A DNA stretch of 64,000 bases from WJMT01 sp964611275. GTDB taxonomy: Bacteria > Acidobacteriota > Aminicenantia > Aminicenantales > Aminicenantaceae. The notes under the pieces are model-generated. The model ran no database searches. It saw only the letters and a program-made list of their open reading frames with translations, and had not been told where the DNA came from. Position numbers and translations under genes: made by a program. The stretch is taken from contig CAZSZS010000107.1 in assembly GCA_964611275.1 (NCBI GenBank), positions 7,110 through 71,109 of the forward strand, written 5' to 3'. Below are positions 33,968-43,800 of this stretch, piece after piece. Numbering within the stretch: position 1 is the stretch's first letter; every line of letters begins with the position of its first letter.

Positions 33968-36249
33968 TGAACAAAAAATTAGTAATTGTGGAATCTCCGG
34001 CAAAAGCGAGAACCGTAAACCGCTATCTGGGCTCAGATTGCTCAGTCAGAGCTTCATATGGCCACATTCGGGACCTCCCTGAGAAGAGTCTGGGAGTGGA
34101 TATTGACAATGATTTCGAGCCTGAGTACAGAATAATACCGGCAAGGAAGAAGATGGTATCGCAGCTTCAGAAAGAAGCTGAAAAAAGTGATTCTGTCATA
34201 TTAGCTGCGGATCCGGACAGGGAGGGCGAGGCCATCTGCTGGCATTTATCAGAGGTCTTAAAGAAATACAATAAAGAGATCCACCGGGTTCTTTTTCATG
34301 AAATAACAAAGAAGGCAGTGGAAGGAGCCTTTAAAAGATTTCTTTCATTGGATGAAGATAAAATTGAGGCCCAACAGGCAAGGAGGATACTGGATAGACT
34401 CGTGGGATACAGGATAAGCCCGCTCCTGTGGAAGAAGATCGGCAAAGGCTTGAGTGCGGGAAGAGTCCAGTCAATCGCCCTTCGTTTGATTTGCGAACGG
34501 GAGAAAGAAATTAATGATTTTATTCCGAAGGAATTCTGGGACATCACAGCTCAGCTCAGAGCTTCATCTCTTCCTGTATTTAAAGCTGGTCTTGTAAAGA
34601 TCAAAGGGAAAAAAGCCGAGGTCAAGGATGGCAAGACAGCAAAAAAGATATTATCCGATCTGGAAAAAGCCCGGTTTGTGCTTGAGGATTTAAAGGTAAA
34701 ATTAAAGAAAAAAAATCCCTATCCCCCTTATATAACAAGCACGCTCCAACAAGATAGTTACCGCATCAATAGGTTTCCTGTAAAGAAGACCATGATGATC
34801 GCTCAAAAGCTTTACGAGGGAAAGGAAATAGGGGGAAGAGGATTAGTGGGTCTTATCACCTATATGAGAACAGATTCTGTCCGGATTTCAGAAGAGGCTT
34901 TGAGAAAAGGACGGGCCTATATAAAGAAAAAGTTTAGTGGGGATTCCTTCTCGCGTACAGAAAATGGTGATAATCCTTATCTTTCAAATACTCCAAGGAG
35001 GTTCAAAAACAAGAAAAAAGCTCAGGATGCTCACGAGGCCATACGGCCTACTTCTTTTGATCTTCCTCCTGAAACTGTGGAGCCGTATTTAAACAGAGAT
35101 GAGCTCAGAATTTATTCCATGATATGGAAACGTTTTATCGCATCTCAAATGAGCCCTGCCAAAATTGAAGAAACGGTCTTTGAAATAAAGGCCGGGGATT
35201 ATCATTTTCGGGCTAAGGGAGAGGTCATGAAGTTCAAAGGATTCCTTGCTGTCTATCCAGATATGAAGAGCAAGGATGAAAGGCTCCCCCCTGCAGAGAA
35301 AGGCGAACACCTTAAACTGGAAAAACTAGACAGCGAACAGAAATTTACCCAGCCTCCCCCCCGTTATTCCGAAGGAACGCTTGTTAAAGAACTGGAATCC
35401 AGAGGTATCGGGCGTCCCAGCACTTATGCACCTATTATATCCACGATTCAAGGAAGAGAATATGTTTCAAAGAGCAAAGGAAGGTTTATCCCTACCGAGG
35501 TGGGCATATTTGTCAATGATTATCTCATCGAGAACTTTCCCGATCTAATGAAGTTTGAGTTTACAGCCCAGCTTGAAGAGGCTCTTGACCTGATAAGTGA
35601 GGGAGAAAAAAATTGGAGGGAATATATAAGATCTTATAATGAACTTCTTGATGAGGATTTAGAAAAAGCAGAAAAAAAAGAGGGAGTGAAGTCCAAAGGC
35701 ATTCCTTCCGAAGAGAAATGTCCTGAATGCGGCCGGCCGCTGGTCATAAAATCCGGAAAATATGGAAAGTTCAAAGCCTGCTCAGGTTTTCCCGAATGCC
35801 GTTATAAAAAAAGCCTAAATACCAAAGAAGTAAAGCCGGTAGACGAGAAATGTCCCCAATGCGGTTCCCAACTTGTCCTTCGTCAGGGGCGTTACGGGTC
35901 TTTCGTCGCTTGTTCGAATTATCCGAAATGCAAATATATCAAAAAGGAAAAAAAGGATACCGGGATAGGATGTCCTGAATGCAGCGGCACGATTGTGATG
36001 AAAAAGACGAGAAAAGGAAAGGTCTTTTTTGGGTGCAGCAATTTCCCAAAATGTAAGTTCGCTTCATGGGACGAACCGGTCTCACAGCCATGTCCCGAAT
36101 GCGGAAGGGTTTTGGTATTCAGGAAAAATATGATTAAAGGGAAGTCTTATTTATACTGCGGTAAAAAAGACTGTAGTTATAAGGAATTTATCGATAAAGA
36201 AAAGATATGGGAAAAAAAGGGAAGAAAGAGGTTGAGGCCAGTTGATTAA
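33967..36249 (+). CDS. topA: DNA topoisomerase I (type IA)
   Basis: 760 residues; relaxes negative supercoils. Toprim domain KLVIVESPAKARTVNRYLG with the acidic motif AADPDREGEAICWHL, GLSAGRVQSIALRLI, and the catalytic Tyr region GLVGLITYMRTDSVRIS. The C-terminus has four zinc ribbons: C-P-E-C at CPECGRPLVIKSGKYGKFKA, CPQCGSQLVLRQGRYGSFVA, CPECSGTIVMKKTRKG and CPECGRVLVFRKN. The start is ATG 33967, sharing the A of the dprA stop, with AAGGA 7 nt upstream; the ATG at 33961 is less likely. Overlaps the recombinase gene by 8 bp. Confidence 0.96.
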   Translation: MNKKLVIVESPAKARTVNRYLGSDCSVRASYGHIRDLPEKSLGVDIDNDFEPEYRIIPARKKMVSQLQKEAEKSDSVILAADPDREGEAICWHLSEVLKKYNKEIHRVLFHEITKKAVEGAFKRFLSLDEDKIEAQQARRILDRLVGYRISPLLWKKIGKGLSAGRVQSIALRLICEREKEINDFIPKEFWDITAQLRASSLPVFKAGLVKIKGKKAEVKDGKTAKKILSDLEKARFVLEDLKVKLKKKNPYPPYITSTLQQDSYRINRFPVKKTMMIAQKLYEGKEIGGRGLVGLITYMRTDSVRISEEALRKGRAYIKKKFSGDSFSRTENGDNPYLSNTPRRFKNKKKAQDAHEAIRPTSFDLPPETVEPYLNRDELRIYSMIWKRFIASQMSPAKIEETVFEIKAGDYHFRAKGEVMKFKGFLAVYPDMKSKDERLPPAEKGEHLKLEKLDSEQKFTQPPPRYSEGTLVKELESRGIGRPSTYAPIISTIQGREYVSKSKGRFIPTEVGIFVNDYLIENFPDLMKFEFTAQLEEALDLISEGEKNWREYIRSYNELLDEDLEKAEKKEGVKSKGIPSEEKCPECGRPLVIKSGKYGKFKACSGFPECRYKKSLNTKEVKPVDEKCPQCGSQLVLRQGRYGSFVACSNYPKCKYIKKEKKDTGIGCPECSGTIVMKKTRKGKVFFGCSNFPKCKFASWDEPVSQPCPECGRVLVFRKNMIKGKSYLYCGKKDCSYKEFIDKEKIWEKKGRKRLRPVD

Positions 36250-37126
36250 GGAGTTGAAGGAATTTTTAGATTATCTTGAATTAGAAAAAAATTCATCACC
36301 CCACACTTTATCCGCTTACCGCCGTGATCTGGAGCAGTATATTTCTTTTATTGAATCAAAGAAAAAAAACTACGATCAGGCTGATAATATTTTGATTAGA
36401 AGCTTTCTTGCCTTTCTTTATAATAACAATATCAAGAAATCAAGCGCGGCAAGAAAATTGGCTGCCATACGTTCGTTTTATCAGTACTGTGTTCACAGGC
36501 GTTGGATCAATGAAAATCCAGCCAAGGTGGTCAGTACTCCCAAGCAGGAAAAAAGCGTTCCTTCGTTTTTATCAGAAGAAGAGATGGCTGTGTTTCTGGA
36601 TATTCCGGTGTCTGCCAAGCCGCTTGAGATGAGGGACAGGGCTCTTCTCGAACTGCTGTATGCTACAGGTTTTAGGGTCAGTGAATTGGTGGGGATAGAT
36701 GTATCTGATATAAATTTTGAAGATAGGCTTATCCGGGTCCGCGGAAAAGGGAAAAAAGAACGTATCGTCCCTTTTGGAAGTCAAGCTGAGAAAAAACTCA
36801 ACCAATACCTAATAAAAAGATTTTTGATACATAAAGGGAAGATCGATGAAACGGCTTTATTTTTAAACTACAGGGGAGAGAGGCTAAGTGCCAGGTCAGT
36901 GCAAAGGATAGTGGATGGATATTTTAGGAAGTCTGCCATAAAGAGAAAGCTCAGCCCTCATTCTTTACGCCATTCATTTGCCTCTCATTTACTGAGCCGG
37001 GGGGCAGACCTGCGTGTCATCCAGGAGCTTTTGGGCCATGAAAGTCTGGCTACGACTCAGAAATACACCCATCTCGACTTAAAAAGACTGCTTGAGGTCT
37101 ATAAAAAAAGTCATCCGCGGTCATAG
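36242..37126 (+). CDS. xerD: Xer-type tyrosine recombinase
   Basis: 294 residues; resolves chromosome dimers at dif with a partner Xer protein. Core-binding N-terminal domain (FLDYLELEKNSSPHTLSAYR), catalytic residues in place: Arg in YATGFRVSELVGID, Lys in RVRGKGKKERIVPFG, His/Arg in SPHSLRHSFASHL, His in LLGHESLATT and Tyr in QKYTHL. The order topA-xer is widespread. Whether XerC or XerD is not certain; only one is in the window. The start is TTG 36242, overlapping the topA stop, with GAGG close upstream. A bidirectional hairpin follows. Confidence 0.9.
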   Translation: MIKELKEFLDYLELEKNSSPHTLSAYRRDLEQYISFIESKKKNYDQADNILIRSFLAFLYNNNIKKSSAARKLAAIRSFYQYCVHRRWINENPAKVVSTPKQEKSVPSFLSEEEMAVFLDIPVSAKPLEMRDRALLELLYATGFRVSELVGIDVSDINFEDRLIRVRGKGKKERIVPFGSQAEKKLNQYLIKRFLIHKGKIDETALFLNYRGERLSARSVQRIVDGYFRKSAIKRKLSPHSLRHSFASHLLSRGADLRVIQELLGHESLATTQKYTHLDLKRLLEVYKKSHPRS

Positions 37127-37135
37127 AATCCGACA

Positions 37136-37160
37136 GAAGAGAGGGGTTTTCCCTCTCTTC
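37136..37160. terminator. Bidirectional hairpin between xer and the ComEA-like gene
   Basis: Perfect 10-bp stem GAAGAGAGGG / CCCTCTCTTC with loop GTTTT, sitting 9 bp after the xer stop and 2 bp beyond the convergent ComEA-like stop. It would serve both transcripts; no strong U-run follows. Confidence 0.65.
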
Positions 37161-37162
37161 CG

Positions 37163-37471
37163 TTACTTCACTGATCCGACTGTGATGAGGTCCTTGATAT
37201 TCATGAATGTCTTTTCTCCGATTCCCTTCACTTTCATTATTTCTTCGATTCTCTTGAACTTTCCGTTTTCCTCTCTGAAGTCGACGATCCTTTTGGCCAC
37301 TACTTCTCCTATACGGGGAAGTTCTTGGAGTTCAGACAGAGATGCTGTATTGATGTTGATTTTTTCAGCTCCCGTTGTAGAACCCAAACCCCCTTGTACG
37401 GACACTGCAGTTGTGAGCGCGAAGATAACGGCCAATCCTGCAGCCAAACTTTTTGTGATTAGATTTTTCAT
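37163..37471 (-). CDS. ComEA-like helix-hairpin-helix exported protein
   Basis: 102 residues: signal peptide (SLAAGLAVIFALTTAVSVQG) and a tandem HhH DNA-binding unit beginning INTASLSELQELPRIGEVVA and continuing KRIEEIMKVKGIGEKTFMNI. This is the ComEA C-terminal domain without the usual membrane anchor, fitting a periplasmic DNA receptor for natural transformation. AAGGAGG lies 7 nt before the ATG, a strong site. With dprA nearby it suggests some competence ability. Confidence 0.85.
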   Translation of the reverse strand: MKNLITKSLAAGLAVIFALTTAVSVQGGLGSTTGAEKININTASLSELQELPRIGEVVAKRIVDFREENGKFKRIEEIMKVKGIGEKTFMNIKDLITVGSVK

Positions 37472-37650
37472 TTAAACCTCCTTTTGCTTTCGAATAATTG
37501 CAATATTCAGGCCAGAATGGAAAATTTTGCAACTAATTTGATATCAACGAGTTAAAAATGGATTTTGTTTTAGAGTGTAAGCCAAAGTTCACTTTTACCG
37601 GTGCTGTGTGTTGACAGACGTTGGCATCAAGGAAGAGTATTTTAAATGAA

Positions 37651-37677
37651 CATCGCCATTTTTTTATGAATGGTCCA
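37651..37677. repeat. Interspersed repeat, short form, overlapping the rdgB 3' end
   Basis: 21 bp (37651-37671) identical to 3583-3603; read on the minus strand the unit is CCTGGACCATTCATAAAAAA plus ATGGCGATG. It overlaps the rdgB coding end: its bases encode the last residues (L-D-H-S) and the TAA stop. Confidence 0.75.
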
Positions 37678-38266
37678 GGTTAAGGAAGGTCTTTAATTTT
37701 TTCAAAGCCTTGCCTCTGTGGCTGACCGAGTTCTTCTCTTCGGCAGAAAGCTGGGCAAATGTTTTGTTAAGAGGAGGATAAAAGAAGATGGGATCATAAC
37801 CGAATCCGTTTTCTCCTTGTTTTTGTGTGAGTATATATCCGGAGACATGTTCTTTGATTCTGTATACTATCTTGTCCTTTATGGCTAAAGCCATACAGGA
37901 TACAAATCTGGCTTTTCTCTTTTCTCTCGGGACTCCTTTTAACAGTTGAAGGACTTTCTCTATGTTTTTCTCGTCTGTGGCCAGTTCTCCTGAAAATCTT
38001 GCTGATAACACCCCGGGGGCACCGGAAAGGTATTCGATCTCAAGTCCGGAGTCCTCTCCCAGTGTCAGTCCCGGCCATATTCGGCTGTAAAATAGGGTTT
38101 TTCCTTCTGCATTCTCCATAAATGTTTTTCCTGTTTCTATGAATATATAGGCAGAGCTTATGTCTTTTATGGAGAGGACTTCCAAAGAAAGATGGGACAG
38201 AGAATGCTTGATCTCTTTTACTTTTCCTTGATTAGCAGTGGCGAGAAGAAGTTTTTTTTCAGTCAA
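37664..38266 (-). CDS. rdgB: XTP/dITP pyrophosphatase (RdgB/HAM1 family)
   Basis: 200 residues; hydrolyses dITP/XTP to the monophosphates, cleaning the nucleotide pool. Motifs: LLLATANQGKVKEIKHSL at the N-terminus, TFMENAEGKTLFYS, LGEDSGLEIEYLSGAPGVLSARFSG, and GENGFGYDPIFFYPP near the C-terminus with SHRGKALKKL. Start TTG 38266 overlaps the mgtC stop by 8 bp with a weak ribosome binding site, so translation is probably coupled. The last codons and TAA lie in an interspersed repeat, so the original C-terminus may have been altered by its insertion. Confidence 0.92.
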   Translation of the reverse strand: MTEKKLLLATANQGKVKEIKHSLSHLSLEVLSIKDISSAYIFIETGKTFMENAEGKTLFYSRIWPGLTLGEDSGLEIEYLSGAPGVLSARFSGELATDEKNIEKVLQLLKGVPREKRKARFVSCMALAIKDKIVYRIKEHVSGYILTQKQGENGFGYDPIFFYPPLNKTFAQLSAEEKNSVSHRGKALKKLKTFLNLDHS

Positions 38267-38906
38267 TTTTAAGTTCAGTGATTTCTTTTATATCTGTAAG
38301 GCTTTTATAAAAACTCTGTTCTTTTTCATCAGAAGCTTCAAAGGCAAAGGATATGGTGCTCAAAGGCCCTTCTTTTTTATGGGAGATTTCCTTGAATTTA
38401 ATGCCTTCATGGAGAGCGATTTTTTTTATGTCTAACAGGATTTTTTTCGAAGACTCTGATGTTACCTTGTAGCGGTACATTCCCTTTTTAAGATGTCCTG
38501 ATTCGACCTTCCCTAGAAGGAAAAGAGTCAGGATGATGACTGCCGTAAAGATAACAGCATACAAATAATAGCCCGAACCAATGACGAGCCCGAGCACCGC
38601 CACAGCCCAAAGCCCTGCCGCCGTCGTAAGACCGATGATCATTCCTCTGGACTGAATGATAGTCCCGGCTCCCATAAATCCTATCCCGGTTATGACCCCT
38701 GCTGCAATCCTTGTTAAATCCACCATGGATTCGTTTTTGTCCTTGAGAAGGAGCCCTGATAAGATCATCATCATGGTCGCTCCCAAGCATATGAGGATAT
38801 TGGTTCTAAAGCCCGCTGGTTTTTTGCTGGATTCTCTTTCCAGTCCGATAAGACCTCCTAGAGCCGTGGCGAGGAGAAGCTTTAAAACGACTTCAGCTGT
38901 TTGCAT
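38259..38906 (-). CDS. MgtC/SapB family membrane protein
   Basis: 215 residues. Four or five N-terminal membrane helices with the family signature LGGLIGLERESSKKPAGFRT, NILICLGATMMMI, RIAAGVITGIGFMGAGTII and LTTAAGLWAVAVLGL, followed by a soluble ACT-like domain from residue 140. Members affect Mg2+ homeostasis and survival under Mg2+ limitation, or inhibit F-ATPase; the exact role here is unknown. It overlaps rdgB at its 3' end, so both are probably expressed together. Confidence 0.9.
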   Translation of the reverse strand: MQTAEVVLKLLLATALGGLIGLERESSKKPAGFRTNILICLGATMMMILSGLLLKDKNESMVDLTRIAAGVITGIGFMGAGTIIQSRGMIIGLTTAAGLWAVAVLGLVIGSGYYLYAVIFTAVIILTLFLLGKVESGHLKKGMYRYKVTSESSKKILLDIKKIALHEGIKFKEISHKKEGPLSTISFAFEASDEKEQSFYKSLTDIKEITELKID

Positions 38907-39006
38907 AATACGTCCCTTTTCAAAGGATACAGGTAATTTATCATAAGCTGTGGTATAAAAACAAGCTGATAGGTTTTTTTTAAGTGTTTTTTATGGCCGC
39001 CCCGGG

Positions 39007-39915
39007 TTATTGGCCGAGTTTATCGAAAAGAAAGGATATGAAAAAGGTGATGACTATTAACAGAGTGTAGCCGGCGAATAAGGGATTTTTAAGAAGTCTT
39101 TCCGGCTCTTCCATCACTTCACTTTTTTGCAGGGTGTGTTTGAAGAAGATCATGAAATAGACCAGCAGCAGGGGCGACAGATAGAGAAAGGATTGGAGTT
39201 TGAAAGACACGGCAAAATAAAAGTATGTGACAAAGAAAAACAGGACACTTATTCCCATCCCTGAGATCAGGTATTTTTTGGAGTACTTTTTAAGAGAAGC
39301 TCTGTAGTTCCCGGCGTTTTCTTTGAGAAACCTGAATTCAGAAAGCCTTTTTGCCACCATAAGAAAATTGCCGAACGCCCACCAGCATATCAATAATGAC
39401 AGAGGAGGGAGGATGTCAGCCTGGGCAAATGCAAACCATCCGATGAGAAAGCGGATGGGATTGTTAGCGGATTCAGAAACGGAGTCAAGAAAAGGGATGT
39501 CTTTTGTTCGAATAGGCTTAATATTGTAGATGAATCCTGCGGCCAGCAGCGAAAGGAGAGATAGAAAAAAGGCCTTATTGAAAAGCAAATAGGCTGCTGT
39601 CAGACTGCTCACTGACAGAATCAGGCCGAGGAGAAAAAATGGGAATTTTTTTATTTCGCCTTTAATCAGCGGACGGTTTTTTTTGGTGGGATGGTGGATG
39701 TCAAAAGGCGCATCAGCTATTTCATTAATGATATAGTTGGCTGTAGATATGGTCCAGGTGAGGAGGAATACAAGCAGGCTTTTCAATAAAGCCGCACCCA
39801 GAGCAAGGGAACCCATCTGCTCTCTGTAGAGAAAAAAGAAGGAGGCTGTGCCCACGAAAATGGCTAAACTTCTCGGCCATCTCTCAGGACGTACGGCTTT
39901 TACATAAGGATTCAT
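39007..39915 (-). CDS. UbiA-family prenyltransferase
   Basis: 302 residues with about 8-9 membrane helices. First Asp-rich motif NEIADAPFDIHHPTKKNRPL and second region YNIKPIRTKDIPFLDSVSES. The string HPTKKNRPLIKGEI resembles decaprenyl-phosphate phosphoribosyltransferase (DprE-pathway arabinose donor synthesis) more than ubiquinone or menaquinone enzymes; that is inference. Its start follows the upstream methyltransferase stop by 1 bp, so the two form one operon and could make a lipid-linked sugar. Confidence 0.8.
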   Translation of the reverse strand: MNPYVKAVRPERWPRSLAIFVGTASFFFLYREQMGSLALGAALLKSLLVFLLTWTISTANYIINEIADAPFDIHHPTKKNRPLIKGEIKKFPFFLLGLILSVSSLTAAYLLFNKAFFLSLLSLLAAGFIYNIKPIRTKDIPFLDSVSESANNPIRFLIGWFAFAQADILPPLSLLICWWAFGNFLMVAKRLSEFRFLKENAGNYRASLKKYSKKYLISGMGISVLFFFVTYFYFAVSFKLQSFLYLSPLLLVYFMIFFKHTLQKSEVMEEPERLLKNPLFAGYTLLIVITFFISFLFDKLGQ

Positions 39916-39916
39916 G

Positions 39917-40846
39917 TTATTTTTTTTGAGCGTAAATCTCTATTGAATCACCGAGAGCCAATTTTATCGGAATTTTCCTAAAAAAAGAAGAAAGAAAATG
40001 GCTTTTGAGCAGAAAATCCAGAAAGGTAAGTCGTGATATAAGATAATGCGCGGAAAACGTCCAGGTATAGTTTCTTGTTTTTATGACCTTAAAACCGGCT
40101 CTTTCCAGAAGTCTGTGGAGGCTTGCATTGGAAAAGTAATGAATATGGGCCGGCCTGAAGTGCCACCATTTTCCGCCCGAAATTTTTGCAGCCAGACTGT
40201 GGAGATTAGGCGTTACCAGACACAATACTCCATTTTGTGTTAAGATTTTGTGAGCCTTGAGTACAGCTTGATAGGGATTAGGAATGTGCTCAATAAAGTC
40301 AATCATGGTGACGGCTTGATAGAGGTTCTCTTTTATAGGGGTTGATTCAAAGGCTCCTTTGTTTATTTTAAGGTTGTATTTTCTTAAAGCGGTATCAACC
40401 GCCCAGGTACTGGCTTCTATACCGTCAGGTATCCATCCGTACTTGCGGGCTGAGTTTAAAAAAATCCCGGTAGCTGCACCCACATCTAGGATGTTACCCC
40501 TCTTTGGATGGATCCCGTTGATGTTCCATAAAATGGGAAGAAAATTTTTTTCCCTGCCTCCCGACTCTTCCTCATAGGACGGATCTTTGATTTGTGCGTA
40601 AAGACGCCGGATGTAATCGGCGGTTGGACAGGGGTTAGCAAAAACATGCGTGCAGTCAGCGCACTGGTTTAAATCCCATATTTTCCCGTAGTCTTTGTCC
40701 GTGATTTTTATTTGGTTATGATTGAACTCTTTATAGGATATGTTTCCCCGTCTGATTGTTTTTATGTTTGAGCTGAAACATACAGGGCATTCTGTTCTGG
40801 TCCAAAAACAAGGCGAATCTTTTTTCATTTTAAAGTTTTTTAACAC
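39917..40846 (-). CDS. Class I SAM methyltransferase with N-terminal zinc-binding part
   Basis: About 303-309 residues. N-terminal cysteine pairs TECPVCFSSN and LNQCADCTHVFANP form a zinc-binding module seen in C-methyltransferases of sugar pathways; motif I GNILDVGAATGIFLNSARKYG (about 115), IEASTWAVD, and MIDFIEHIPNPYQAVLKAHKIL with GVLCLVTPNLHSLAAKISG. The methyltransferase probably acts on a sugar or lipid precursor. Start ATG 40846 or 40828. It is the first gene of the pair with UbiA. Confidence 0.78.
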   Translation of the reverse strand: MLKNFKMKKDSPCFWTRTECPVCFSSNIKTIRRGNISYKEFNHNQIKITDKDYGKIWDLNQCADCTHVFANPCPTADYIRRLYAQIKDPSYEEESGGREKNFLPILWNINGIHPKRGNILDVGAATGIFLNSARKYGWIPDGIEASTWAVDTALRKYNLKINKGAFESTPIKENLYQAVTMIDFIEHIPNPYQAVLKAHKILTQNGVLCLVTPNLHSLAAKISGGKWWHFRPAHIHYFSNASLHRLLERAGFKVIKTRNYTWTFSAHYLISRLTFLDFLLKSHFLSSFFRKIPIKLALGDSIEIYAQKK

Positions 40847-40889
40847 TGAAATGAACGCTTGTCAAACCGTGATCGAATTTTTACCTGTT

Positions 40890-43800
40890 TCATGAGAAAA
40901 GTTTCATTTGGGAAGCTTTTTTTTGAAAAGTTCTGGGAGAGGCCTTTTTTATGAGTTTTTCCTCAATGGCATCAAGAAAGCGGCTTCTCCTCGGTTCTCT
41001 ATGTTTACCCTGGATAAATCTTTTTTTGGCGTAGGTCAGGTACAGATATTTTTCAGCTCTGGTCATGCCCACATAGAGAAGCCGTCTTTCCTCCTCCAAG
41101 TCAGATGTGTGACCGGGGAACAGGGAGTATGGGAGGATGCCTTCTTCACAGCCTGTAATAAAAACACACGGGAACTCGAGGCCTTTGGCTGCGTGAAGTG
41201 TCATCAGAGTAACGCATTCCAGGGAAGAGTCATAGGTATCAGCACCTGAGCCCAGGAATATGTGTTTCATAAATTCTTCTGTGTTTTCGTCGAATTTATT
41301 CACCATATCAATAAGCCTTTTAAAGGAGTCCTCTGATTCTTCTTTCTGCCGGATGAAAAAACGGTCTATAATGGCATTAAGGCTCTTGGTTGTGGGCATG
41401 TTTTTTGTTATTTCATAAAGGCTGGAGACATCCTCGGTCTTTATGACTTTTCTTTTTGTCAAACTCTGTTTGAGAAAAACGCTCTCTTTATTAAGGCTGA
41501 GTCTCAATATATCGATCGCAGATCTTATAGGCTCCTCCCTGAAAAAAGGGATTTCTCCGATCTTTTGGAAAGGAATGCTGTGGTCGTTTAGGGCTTTTTC
41601 AATAGCCTTCATTTGTTCTTTGATCCGGCACAGCACAGCAAAATCAGAAAGGCTGTTTATGTCTTCTTTTTCCTCGCCTTCACTGATATCGGAGTCCATG
41701 GAGAAAAATCTCAATCCGCCTATGGTGTCTTCGATTGTTCTGGCGACGAATTCAGCTTCACTCTTATCTGTGGTGTTTTCAGCCAGATTGATCTTCACTC
41801 CCCTGTGCAGTCCTTTGAGCAGATCTTCCTCAGATGCCGCTTTATTTATCATTTTTCCCGAAGCTTTAAGGATTAAGTCAGAGCACCTGTAGCTTTTCTT
41901 GAGTTTATATAGGGAAGCCCCGGGATGATCTTTGAGGAAGTCGCTCATAAAACGAACATCAGCGCCCCTGAACCCATATATGGCCTGGTCAGGGTCTCCA
42001 ATGGTATACAGGGAGGCATCCTGTCCCGGCATCAGTCTTTTTATCATCCGGTACTGGGCAAGATTGACATCCTGGAACTCGTCCACCAGTAAATGGGCAT
42101 ATCTGTTTTTATAATCGTTCCATACAGACGGGACCTGTGAAAAAAGAATCAGGGGTTTATACAGGCAGTCATCCAGGTCGAAGAGGTCTGATTTTTTTAG
42201 CGTGTCTTCATATGATTCAAATAGAGAAAAGAGGTTGGCATCTTTTATTTCCCCCGGTAATTTGAGGTTCTGTTTGATATTTTTTATGGATTTGGCAGTG
42301 GCTGTGGCGTCTTTACGTTTGAGACCGAATAAATCTCGGATCAGGATGTTTCTTTCTTCATCGTCAAGGATTGAAAACTTTTTACTTCTGCCCAGGTATT
42401 CAGGGTGTTTTTTGAGGATCCCATAGCCAAATGCATGAAAGGTGGATATGCTGAGTCCGGACAGGTCTGTTTCGTTGGGGAGCCACTCCTTCAATCTCTT
42501 TTGCATTTCCTGGGCAGCCTTGTTCGTAAACGTAACGGCAAGGATTTTTTCAAGGGGGACTCCTTTTTCCTGGATAAGATACGCTATTCTGCAGCACAGA
42601 GTATGGGTTTTTCCTGTTCCGGGCCCTGCAATGACCGCAGCCGGGCCTTTATCATGCAGGACAGCCTGTTTTTGCTCTCTGTTAAGCTTTTCCAGGGCAG
42701 CCAATTTTCCGTATTTTTCAGATCTGTCTTCCGCGATCTCCAGCTTTCTTTGAGACGGAGCCAGGGGCATTTTTGCCTGAAGCATTCTGTACTCATTGAG
42801 GTCAAAATTAATGATTTTTCTTTTGGGTATGGCTGAGGGAGCCTCTGGTTTTTTATCAAACAGAAAGACCTGGCTCTCCGGTGATTGGAGTTCCTCCTTA
42901 TTGAATACCTTTATTTTGCCGTACTCGCCGTCAAAGCCTTCCTGAATCAGAACCTGTCTGGAGCGCATCCTTTTTATGGCCTCGGCTAGTATTTCGTATC
43001 CTTCCTTTTTAAGTTCTTCTATCGGCAAATCAAGGAGAATACTTAATTCAGGCCCGTTTCTATTGATCAGAGAAAAGTATGCGGAATCGACTTTTTTGGA
43101 AGCGGTTCCGACCCGTATGATCTCAGAGAGGATTTCTTTCAGGGGAATGATGGAATAGAAGGGCCGTTTATTCGGGCGCTCGTCAAGGTCTTCCCTGTCA
43201 GAAAGTTCGACCACCCTGTTCATGACACCCACGGTGACTTTTTTCCCGCATTCGGGGCATACCCCCTTGTTCTGTAACGTCTGAACAGGGTTCCATCGTA
43301 TACCGCATTTTCTATGGCCGTCGTAGTGATATTTTCCTTCCTGGGGGAAGAGGTCAATGGTGCCTAGAAATTTTTGAGGGTCTCCTGATTTCATGGCTTT
43401 GATGATATCTGTGTAAGACAAGTTCGTGTCAAGGATGTTGGCATTGCGGCCCAGTTTTTCGGGGGAATGAGCATCTGAATTTGAAACCAGTGTGTATTTA
43501 TCCAAAAATGAGCACATCCAGTGCATGGGAGCGTCCGTGGAAAGACCGGTTTCAACAGCGGATATATGCGGTGTCAGGTCTTCAAAACACTCCTCAATGG
43601 AATCAAAGCCTGATTTTGACCCGAGCACAGAAAACCAGGGAGTCCATATATGGGCTGGAATAAAATACGTTCTATCCGAAGCTTCCAGAGTCATATCCAG
43701 GAGATCTCTGGAGTCAAGGCCTAAAATGGGTCTTCCGTCGGATGTGATGTTTCCGCCGATCCGCAGCAGGGAATTTTGTATTTTCTCAGCGGTCTGGAAA

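Noticed and set aside
36242..37126. Xer-type recombinase as evidence of a mobile island
   Set aside because: It sits in a standard dprA-topA-xer housekeeping order with all Xer motifs; no attachment sites or cargo were seen.
41443..41892. 149-codon plus-strand ORF opposite the EndoQ-UvrD gene
   Set aside because: Shadow frame; the helicase motifs on the other strand are unambiguous.
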